Notes under the pieces: model-generated | Told to the model about the DNA's origin: nothing | Seen by the model: the letters and a program-made list of their open reading frames with translations, nothing else | Databases searched by the model: none | From: Prolixibacteraceae bacterium | GTDB lineage: Bacteria > Bacteroidota > Bacteroidia > Bacteroidales > Prolixibacteraceae | Reading direction: 5' to 3' | Length of the DNA stretch: 39,947 bases | NCBI GenBank assembly: GCA_007116765.1 | Contig: SKHV01000296.1 | Location: 1 to 39,947, forward strand | Shown: positions 33,884-39,947 of the stretch, in pieces | Layout: every line of letters begins with the position of its first letter | Numbering within the stretch: the first letter of the stretch is position 1 | Position numbers and translations under genes: made by a program

Positions 33884-33920
33884 AAAAAGCCTGAAATATG
33901 TTGTTTCAGGCTTTTTATTG
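33884..33920 (-). terminator. Terminator of the GH5 gene
   Basis: Perfect 13-bp stem AAAAAGCCTGAAA (33884-33896) with TTTCAGGCTTTTT (33904-33916) and a 7-nt loop. It is flanked by A/T runs on both sides, so it could work in either direction. It follows the GH5 stop (33940) on the minus strand. Confidence 0.9.
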
Positions 33921-33939
33921 ATTATTGAGCATTCAATGT

Positions 33940-35124
33940 TTATTCTGATTTTGAATATATTATCGCATTTATAGCACCCGGATATATTTGCGTACCTGTT
34001 TTTCGGTCGAAAAGCCCGAACCCATTATTGCCAGTGTACCCATTGTCCCAATATACAGGCACAAGGCCATATTCAAGTGCAACATGAGTGACATAGGACA
34101 AATAATAATGCAGTGATTCTACATGATTCTCGTAACCGCTTTCGGGCGACATACGACGTATTGCTCCATATTCGCCCAAAACAACGGGAATGTCTTTGTC
34201 GATGAATTTGCTTTTCATTTTTCCGAAGGTTTCTTTTACCCATTCTTCCTGTCCCCACAACGACACATCTCCTTCTGCAAAAGGTTTACCCCATTGTGAT
34301 TTATGGTCTTTGCCTTCGTTCAATGCAAAATCGTAAGGATCGTAGTAATGCACTTCAACCATTAAGCGATCGGGAGTAATATCATTTGGCAAAACGAAAT
34401 AATTCACGGTGTGTTCAATATTCGTATTATAGCCTTGCACAAGCAAATACCTTGTTTGGTTACGTTTTCCGCTAGCACGCACAGTGTTTACAAAAGTTTG
34501 ATTGAAGGAGTTTTGCACTTCGGCATTTTCCTGAGTGGGTGCATCCCAATTATTTGTTACATGCACTTCGTTGGTTCCGGCAAAAAGTAAATAATCATTG
34601 TAATCAATAAACCGAAGCGCGATTTGTTCCCAAAGTGCTTCAACTTTATTGTTCAATTCTTCCTGTTTATTGTAAAAAGGTTGATTGAGCCAACCCCCGT
34701 CCCAGTGGAGGTTAATAATTGCATACATGTTATTATTGAGCACATAATTTACAACTTCTTCTACCCTATTAAGCCACTCTTCTTTTATTTGATGCGTTTC
34801 GTTGTTTTCGAGCTGGTGCGACCACGACACAGGAATGCGCACGGCATTGAAGCCGGCAGCTTTTACTGAATCGATTAGCTGCTGAGTAATTACCGGATTT
34901 CCCCATGTAGTTTCATCGCCGGATAGCACCCCCTTGTTTGCGTTTATGGCCTCAAGCGAATTACCCAGATTCCACCCTACACCCATATCTTTTGCAAGTT
35001 CTATTGCACTGATATTACGCATATCAGGGTATTCAACCTTTGCGTTTTCAACTAAATAAGAAGAGTCGCTGCTAAGCACTAAAAGAGATAATACGACAAG
35101 TGTTAAGGTTAAAAGAGACTTCAT
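33940..35124 (-). CDS. Glycoside hydrolase family 5 (endoglucanase-type)
   Basis: 394-aa secreted glycosidase with an N-terminal signal peptide (MKSLLTLTLVVLSLLVLSSD). The GH5 (beta/alpha)8 pattern is clear: GVGWNLGNSLEA (about 48-59), FNAVRIPVSW (92-101), INLHWDGGWL (137-146), acid/base Glu186 in FAGTNEVHV, HYYDPY (259-264), nucleophile Glu318 in VVLGEYGAI, and WDNGYTGNNGFGLFDR near the C-terminus. The set resembles the GH5_4/GH5_2 endoglucanase and xyloglucanase groups, so a beta-1,4-glucan is the likely substrate. No carbohydrate-binding module or T9SS sorting domain is seen, and no SusCD locus is adjacent. Confidence 0.93.
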   Translation of the reverse strand: MKSLLTLTLVVLSLLVLSSDSSYLVENAKVEYPDMRNISAIELAKDMGVGWNLGNSLEAINANKGVLSGDETTWGNPVITQQLIDSVKAAGFNAVRIPVSWSHQLENNETHQIKEEWLNRVEEVVNYVLNNNMYAIINLHWDGGWLNQPFYNKQEELNNKVEALWEQIALRFIDYNDYLLFAGTNEVHVTNNWDAPTQENAEVQNSFNQTFVNTVRASGKRNQTRYLLVQGYNTNIEHTVNYFVLPNDITPDRLMVEVHYYDPYDFALNEGKDHKSQWGKPFAEGDVSLWGQEEWVKETFGKMKSKFIDKDIPVVLGEYGAIRRMSPESGYENHVESLHYYLSYVTHVALEYGLVPVYWDNGYTGNNGFGLFDRKTGTQIYPGAINAIIYSKSE

Positions 35125-35157
35125 TATTTCTGTATTTCAATGTATTTTTTTGAAATG

Positions 35158-35165
35158 CAAAAATA
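35158..35165 (-). promoter_or_regulatory. -7 element for the GH5 gene
   Basis: On the minus strand this reads TATTTTTG, 34 bp before the GH5 ATG (end of gene at 35124). -33 not convincing. Confidence 0.45.
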
Positions 35166-35246
35166 ATAGAACAAGTCACAGCAAGCTCAACATGATGTAA
35201 ACAATGCGTGTACTAAATGTATACACATATTATAAAAAAATACGTT

Positions 35247-36557
35247 TTACTTGTTCCGGAACACAATAGTAACAGGAGATCCTTCAAAATCGAAATACTC
35301 GCGTATTTTGTTTTCTAAATAACGTTTGTAAGGGGCTTTTATGTATTGCGGTAAGTTTGCATAAAAAGCAAATGTGGGCGTAGGCGTGGGCAACTGAGTT
35401 ACGTATTTAATTTTTATAAGCTTCCCTTTTGTCGAAGGTGGAGAGAAATGCTCAATTGCCTCAAGCAAATATTCATTTAGCAATGAAGTTTTGATTTTCT
35501 TTTTACGATTTTCGTATACTTTCATTGCAACTTCGAAAGCTTTCAAAATACGCTGTTTGGTCAATGCCGAAGTGAAAATAATGGGCACATCGGTAAAAGG
35601 AGCTATTTTTTCTTTTATCTTTTCGGTAAATAACTTAGTGCTTTTATGGTCTTTTTCAACTAAATCCCATTTGTTTACCAGAATCACCACTCCTTTTTTA
35701 TTTTTTAGAGCCAGATTGAATATATTCACATCCTGAGCTTCTAGTCCCTGCGTGGCATCCACAAGAAGAAGGCACACGTCGGAAGCTTCGATTGCACGTA
35801 TTGAGCGCATTACCGAGTAAAACTCGATATTTTCGTGCACTTTTCCCTTTTTCCGGAGTCCGGCAGTATCGGCCAGAATAAAATCGTGGCCAAATTTGTT
35901 GTAGCGCGTAGAAATCGTGTCACGCGTGGTTCCTGCCACATCAGTTACAATGTGCCGATTTTCGTCGGTAAGCGCATTTATGAGTGACGATTTACCTACG
36001 TTAGGTCTTCCAACAATGGCAAAATGAGGTATTTCGTCCTCTTCTTCGGATGTACTTTCAGCTTTAGGAAATGCTTCAACCACTTTATCAAGGAGGTCGC
36101 CGGTTCCGCTTCCGTTAATCGACGATATGCAAAAAATATCGCCAAGCCCGAGGTTGTAAAATTCGTACGAATCGGCTATACGGGCATGGTTGTCAACCTT
36201 ATTTACTGCAACAAAAACCGGTTTATCCACCTTACGGAGCATTTCAGACACGGCATCGTCAAGATCGGTTACTCCAATTTCAACATCAACCACATAAATT
36301 ATTACATCGGACTCGTCAATTGCCAATAGCACCTGACGTTTTATTTCTTCTTCAAAAACATCGGTTGAGCTGGCTACATAACCACCAGTATCGATAATTG
36401 AAAACTGTGCACCATTCCATTCGCCTTTTCCGTAATTACGGTCGCGAGTTACTCCCGACACATCGTCGACAATTGCAGTGCGCGACTCCACAATGCGATT
36501 AAACAAGGTCGATTTACCCACATTGGGCCTTCCTACTATAGCTACTATATTACTCAT
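35247..36557 (-). CDS. der: Ribosome biogenesis GTPase Der (EngA)
   Basis: 436-aa protein with two tandem GTPase domains and a C-terminal KH-like domain, acting in late 50S assembly. Domain 1 has GRPNVGKS (residues 8-15), DTGG (G3) and NKVD. Domain 2 has GRPNVGKS again near 183, DTAG and NKWD (VNKWDLV). The C-terminal domain contains KIKYVTQLPTPTPTFAFYAN-type sequence (by parts: KIKYVTQLPTPTPTF, FYANLPQYI). Length and order are typical. It follows era by 16 bp on the same strand, so era-der form a GTPase operon. Confidence 0.98.
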   Translation of the reverse strand: MSNIVAIVGRPNVGKSTLFNRIVESRTAIVDDVSGVTRDRNYGKGEWNGAQFSIIDTGGYVASSTDVFEEEIKRQVLLAIDESDVIIYVVDVEIGVTDLDDAVSEMLRKVDKPVFVAVNKVDNHARIADSYEFYNLGLGDIFCISSINGSGTGDLLDKVVEAFPKAESTSEEEDEIPHFAIVGRPNVGKSSLINALTDENRHIVTDVAGTTRDTISTRYNKFGHDFILADTAGLRKKGKVHENIEFYSVMRSIRAIEASDVCLLLVDATQGLEAQDVNIFNLALKNKKGVVILVNKWDLVEKDHKSTKLFTEKIKEKIAPFTDVPIIFTSALTKQRILKAFEVAMKVYENRKKKIKTSLLNEYLLEAIEHFSPPSTKGKLIKIKYVTQLPTPTPTFAFYANLPQYIKAPYKRYLENKIREYFDFEGSPVTIVFRNK

Positions 36558-36573
36558 CTATTTTTTCCTTTTC

Positions 36574-37458
36574 TTAATGCATTTCGTATCCAAAGCCTCG
36601 CAACTTTTTGTCTTCATCGCGCCAGCCTTTGCTCACTTTTACGTATAATTCGAGAAACACTTTCTTCTCAAAAAATTCTTCAATATCTTTTCGTGCGTCG
36701 GTACCAACACGCTTAAGTGCCTTTCCCTGATGCCCTATAATTATTCCCTTTTGTGTTTCGCGATTCACATAAATCACCGCCCGCAACCTCAATATTCTGG
36801 CTTCATCTTCAAATGACTCCACCTCAACCTCAACCGAGTAAGGTATTTCTTTTTGATAGTAGAGCAATATCTTTTCCCGTATAATTTCCTGAACAAAGAA
36901 ACGTTCATTTCGATCGGTAAGTTCGTCTTTTGGGAAATAAGCAGGCCCTTCGGGTAAATGCTCCATAATCATATCGAAAATCGGAGCAATATTGAATTTT
37001 TCGGTAGCCGAAACAGGCAGTATAGTAGCTTTAGGTAATAGTTCTTTCCATTGCTCAATCAATTCAGCTACTTTTTCCTGATCGGATAAATCAACTTTAT
37101 TTAAAAGAAGAATAACGGGAATTTCCGATTGCTGAACACGCTCAAGGTAGCTTGAGTTTTTATCTATTTTCTCAACTACGTCGGTCACATAAATAATCAC
37201 ATCGGCATCAATAAGTGCAGAATCCACAAATTTCATCATGTTTTCCTGCAACTTGTAGTTTGGTTTCAAAATACCTGGAGTATCGGAATATACAATCTGA
37301 AAATCATCGCCGCTTACAATTCCTTTGATACGGTGACGAGTGGTTTGCATTTTCGAAGTAATAATTGATATTTTCTCCCCCACCAGAGTATTCATAATGG
37401 TTGATTTTCCTACGTTAGGGTTGCCTACTATATTTACAAAGCCTGATTTATGTGCCAT
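36574..37458 (-). CDS. era: GTPase Era
   Basis: 294-aa small-subunit assembly GTPase that binds the 3' end of 16S rRNA. The G domain shows GNPNVGKS (residues 11-18; Asn replaces the common Arg), TTRHRIKG (G2), DTPG (G3), NKVD (G4) and SATEKFN (G5). The KH domain is at the C-terminus (GIIIGHQGKALKRVGTDARKD by parts: GIIIGHQGKALKRVG, LYVKVSKGWR). The start MAHKSGFVNIVG is the only reasonable one. It is first in the era-der pair. Confidence 0.98.
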   Translation of the reverse strand: MAHKSGFVNIVGNPNVGKSTIMNTLVGEKISIITSKMQTTRHRIKGIVSGDDFQIVYSDTPGILKPNYKLQENMMKFVDSALIDADVIIYVTDVVEKIDKNSSYLERVQQSEIPVILLLNKVDLSDQEKVAELIEQWKELLPKATILPVSATEKFNIAPIFDMIMEHLPEGPAYFPKDELTDRNERFFVQEIIREKILLYYQKEIPYSVEVEVESFEDEARILRLRAVIYVNRETQKGIIIGHQGKALKRVGTDARKDIEEFFEKKVFLELYVKVSKGWRDEDKKLRGFGYEMH

Positions 37459-37493
37459 GAATTGATTATATGTGAATTACTACAAATATTCTG

Positions 37494-37501
37494 CAAAGAT
37501 A
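37494..37501 (-). promoter_or_regulatory. -7 element for era-der
   Basis: On the minus strand this reads TATCTTTG (TAnnTTTG), 36 bp before the era ATG. Confidence 0.45.
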
Positions 37502-37580
37502 ATTGTTTTTAAACCAACTACCGACTTGATGCAAATTTCGGTTCAATTAATAACATAATCGCAATCTGTAATACTCATTT

Positions 37581-37600
37581 TTCTACAACCAGTTGTAGAA
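37581..37600. promoter_or_regulatory. Perfect-arm dyad upstream of the NuoE gene
   Basis: TTCTACAAC (37581-37589) and GTTGTAGAA (37592-37600) are exact reverse complements separated by CA. The dyad lies in the 240-bp gap between divergent era and the NuoE gene, 99 bp before the latter. It has the size and symmetry of a dimeric repressor or activator operator. No T-run follows it, so it is not a terminator. Confidence 0.6.
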
Positions 37601-37698
37601 CATATATAAATCAATGCCATAACTGACTTTTTTATTCGTATTTTCATTTTTTTATTTTTAAATTGGTAGACATATTTAGAACCTAAAACCGTAACAAT

Positions 37699-38211
37699 AT
37701 GTCAACTGAACCTGAAAGCACTGTAAAACCATGCGAGTGTAGCCAAGTTAACCAAGATGAACTTTATGAACGTTTAACTACAATCGTAAGGTCTCAGCGT
37801 ACCGTACCGGGCTCTCTAATCCCGGTTTTGCAAACGGCACAGAATTTATTCGGCTACCTGCCCGAAAAAGCCCTTCGGATTATCAGTAAAGAACTAAAAA
37901 AACCCTACAGCGAAGTTGCCGGGGTAGTGGGTTTCTATTCCTACTTTTCAACCACTCCCAAAGGTAAATACACCATACGCATTTGCCTTGGCACTGCCTG
38001 CTATGTGCGTGGCGGACAGGATGTGCTGCGTGCCATGCAAAAAGAGCTGAACATTGATGTGGGCGGCACAACCCCCGACCGTAAATTCTCGCTTGAAGTG
38101 GGACGTTGCTTTGGCGCATGCGGCCTGGCTCCCGTGGTAATGGTCGACGACCAGACTTTCCAGCGGGTTCGCCCAAATAAAATAGGCGAAATACTCAATA
38201 GTTTCGACTAG
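37699..38211 (+). CDS. nuoE: NADH-oxidoreductase 24-kDa-type subunit (NuoE/HydC/HndA-like)
   Basis: 170-aa thioredoxin-like [2Fe-2S] protein that transfers electrons next to the NuoF-type FMN subunit. The four cluster ligands are C96 and C101 (ICLGTACYVRGG) and C137 and C141 (RCFGACGLAP). The N-terminal helical part (LYERLTTIVRSQRTVPGSLI) and VAGVVGFYSYFSTTPKGKY are typical; a CEC motif at 12-14 is not. The next gene is the NuoF-type subunit, 75 bp downstream. In anaerobic Bacteroidota this pair usually belongs to an electron-bifurcating [FeFe]-hydrogenase (HydABC) or a related NAD(P)H enzyme rather than complex I. Confidence 0.92.
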   Translation: MSTEPESTVKPCECSQVNQDELYERLTTIVRSQRTVPGSLIPVLQTAQNLFGYLPEKALRIISKELKKPYSEVAGVVGFYSYFSTTPKGKYTIRICLGTACYVRGGQDVLRAMQKELNIDVGGTTPDRKFSLEVGRCFGACGLAPVVMVDDQTFQRVRPNKIGEILNSFD

Positions 38212-38286
38212 TTTCCGAAATCATATATCAACATATTCCATTGCCCAAAAAGCATGTTTATTCATGATTATTAAAGAATTCCTACA

Positions 38287-39947
38287 ATGAGTAAAAAAAA
38301 TAAAATAGATTCACCCGAGAAATTTGAATCATACCTGAAAGCATTAAACAACGATTATAGTCAGGCTTACAAGCAATCAAACGAAATTATCCAAGTGTGT
38401 ACCGGAGGTGGCTGTATTGCATGTGGTTCACTGAACCTCCATTCTGAACTTAAAAACAAACTGGAAGAAAGGGGTATTGCCGACAAGTTCAAAACATTGC
38501 CGGTGGGCTGCATGGGTTCTTGCTCAAAAGGTCCGGTGCTCTTGATGAAAAAAGCAGGGGTATTTTATGAAAACGTGCAAATTGCCGATATTGACGAGCT
38601 CATTGACCAACAACTGTTAAATAATAAACCTGTTGAACGTTTGCTAAACCATAGCGATGAAGATGGTAAGCCAATTCCACAGATGAAGGATATTAAACTG
38701 TTTAACCGCCAGAAAAAAATTGTGTTGAGGCGGTGTGGGAATATCGATCCTACAAACATCGACGACTATATCGAATCGGGCGGATATTCATCACTGCGGA
38801 AAGTACTGACACAAATGACCACCGATCAGGTCCTCGAAGAAGTGAAGCTTTCGGGTTTACGTGGACGTGGCGGTGCAGGTTTCCCTACCTGGATGAAATG
38901 GAGTTTTGCAAAAAAAGAAGTATCCGAACAAAAATACATACTGTGCAATGCCGATGAAGGCGACCCCGGTGCATACATGGATCGCAGCACGCTCGAAGGC
39001 GATCCCCACAGTATAATCGAAGGCATGGCAATTGGCGGTTTCACCATTGGTGCAAGCCGTGGTTTTGTTTACGTAAGGGCCGAATACCCCCTGGCTATTG
39101 AACGCCTGGCAAAAGCTATTGACGATGCACGCGAATTGGGGCTTATCGGTGAAAATATAATGGGCACCGGTTTCGATTTTGAGCTGGACATCCGCATGGG
39201 ATCCGGTGCCTTTGTTTGCGGTGAAGAAACCGCGCTTATTGCTTCCATTGAAGGAAAACGGGGCGAACCCCGTCCGCGGCCGCCATTCCCCGCAGTTTCG
39301 GGTCTTTGGGGCAAACCTACCGTGCTCAACAACGTGGAAACCCTCGCCAATATCAATACCATTATTGAAAAAGGCGGCGAATGGTTTGCTCAATACGGAA
39401 CAGGGAAAAGCCGCGGGACAAAAATATTTGCACTGGCCGGAGCCATCAAAAACTCAGGAATGTACGAGGTGCCCGTGGGTACCACGCTGGGCGATTTGAT
39501 TTACGACATTGGCGGTGGAACCAACAGTGGAAAACCTTTTAAGGCTGCTCAAATTGGCGGTCCTTCGGGTGGGTGCATACCCAAACAACACCTTAATGTA
39601 TCGTTGGACTATGAGTCGCTCAACGAGTTGGGTGCAATAATGGGCTCGGGTGGTTTGGTTGCCATGGACGAAGATACCTGCATGGTTGATGTGGCCAAAT
39701 TTTTCCTCGATTTTGTGGTGGAAGAAAGCTGTGGAAAATGCACGCCCTGCCGTGTAGGTACCAAACGCATGTACGAAATACTCGACCGCATTACTACCGG
39801 CCATGGCCGCGAAGACGATATCGACAAACTGGAACAACTGGGGGCATGGATTAAGGAAACCTCGCTTTGCGGGCTGGGGCAATCGGCTCCAAACCCCGTG
39901 CTATCTACCATTCGCTATTTCAGGCACGAGTACGAAATGCACATTAA
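38287..39947 (+). CDS. nuoF: NADH-oxidoreductase 51-kDa-type subunit (NuoF/HydB-like), cut by window end
   Basis: No stop is reached by 39947, so at least 553 residues are present and the C-terminus is missing. It starts at ATG 38287 (MSKKNKIDSPEKF). An N-terminal thioredoxin-like [2Fe-2S] domain carries Cys 38, 43, 46, 75 and 79 (VCTGGGCIACG, VGCMGSCSKG), which complex I NuoF lacks and HydB/HndC has. The NuoF core shows the FMN/NADH site GLRGRGGAGFP (190-200), NADEGDPGAYMDR, and the [4Fe-4S] site C482/C485/C488 (SCGKCTPCR) with C528 (TSLCGLG). The domain order points to the bifurcating-hydrogenase beta subunit; a terminal 2[4Fe-4S] ferredoxin domain would lie beyond the edge. Confidence 0.95.
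   Translation, partial: MSKKNKIDSPEKFESYLKALNNDYSQAYKQSNEIIQVCTGGGCIACGSLNLHSELKNKLEERGIADKFKTLPVGCMGSCSKGPVLLMKKAGVFYENVQIADIDELIDQQLLNNKPVERLLNHSDEDGKPIPQMKDIKLFNRQKKIVLRRCGNIDPTNIDDYIESGGYSSLRKVLTQMTTDQVLEEVKLSGLRGRGGAGFPTWMKWSFAKKEVSEQKYILCNADEGDPGAYMDRSTLEGDPHSIIEGMAIGGFTIGASRGFVYVRAEYPLAIERLAKAIDDARELGLIGENIMGTGFDFELDIRMGSGAFVCGEETALIASIEGKRGEPRPRPPFPAVSGLWGKPTVLNNVETLANINTIIEKGGEWFAQYGTGKSRGTKIFALAGAIKNSGMYEVPVGTTLGDLIYDIGGGTNSGKPFKAAQIGGPSGGCIPKQHLNVSLDYESLNELGAIMGSGGLVAMDEDTCMVDVAKFFLDFVVEESCGKCTPCRVGTKRMYEILDRITTGHGREDDIDKLEQLGAWIKETSLCGLGQSAPNPVLSTIRYFRHEYEMHI

Overview
The window looks like a chromosomal segment of an anaerobic or facultatively anaerobic Bacteroidota, most probably a Bacteroidales/Marinilabiliales-type organism. 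The evidence is a TonB-dependent receptor with an N-terminal carboxypeptidase-regulatory-like domain followed by a DUF4249 lipoprotein, many lipoproteins and exported peptidases, Bacteroidota-type -7 promoter elements (TAnnTTTG) before several genes, AT-rich intergenic DNA with few strong Shine-Dalgarno sites, and the start of a NuoE/NuoF (HydC/HydB-like) electron-transfer operon. No rRNA, tRNA, CRISPR array, prophage or transposase gene was seen.

Layout. 1-620 is AT-rich and shows no gene. 657-4181 is an outer-membrane uptake pair (TonB receptor plus DUF4249 lipoprotein). 4256-5914(-) is an M28 lipoprotein peptidase. 6287-8960 is the classic rpsO-pnp pair with a hairpin terminator between the two genes. 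9026-14150 holds a small two-TM protein, a prolyl oligopeptidase, a deoxynucleoside kinase and an OmpA-like/TPR lipoprotein with its own promoter and strong terminator. 14247-16140(-) encodes an M20 dipeptidase and MsrB. 16318-17154 is an exported nucleoside-hydrolase-like protein with an altered metal motif. 17253-19880(-) is valS. 20330-22508 contains an AEC permease, a RelE/ParE-type toxin-antitoxin module and a C_GCAxxG_C_C protein. 22675-24820 encodes an OFA-like MFS transporter and Sua5/TsaC. 25152-26856(-) is a tight two-gene unit: an IscU/NifU-like scaffold and the poorly understood GGGtGRT protein. 27062-30433(-) is an AsmA-like giant plus a small lipoprotein. 30549-35124(-) holds a tricorn-type S41 protease and a GH5 endoglucanase. 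35247-37458(-) is der and era. 37699-39947 is NuoE followed by a NuoF that runs off the window.

The most interesting parts are three. (i) The toxin-antitoxin cassette sits between a 53-bp exact direct repeat of the 3' end of the C_GCAxxG_C_C gene. One copy still carries the old stop codon overlapping the permease stop; the other has been given a new C-terminus, which looks like a small island inserted at a gene end. (ii) The NifU-like/GGGtGRT pair is a conserved but functionally undefined iron-sulfur-related system. (iii) Two short elements (160 bp and 134 bp) have near-identical GGCTGTC-containing terminal inverted repeats and carry different, independent palindromes inside, like small nested mobile repeats. 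A clean dyad upstream of the NuoE/NuoF operon is a candidate redox or metabolic operator.

Much of the window is housekeeping (S15, PNPase, ValRS, Der, Era, TsaC, MsrB) together with peptide and polysaccharide degradation (M28, S9, M20, S41, GH5), consistent with a particle- or polymer-degrading lifestyle.
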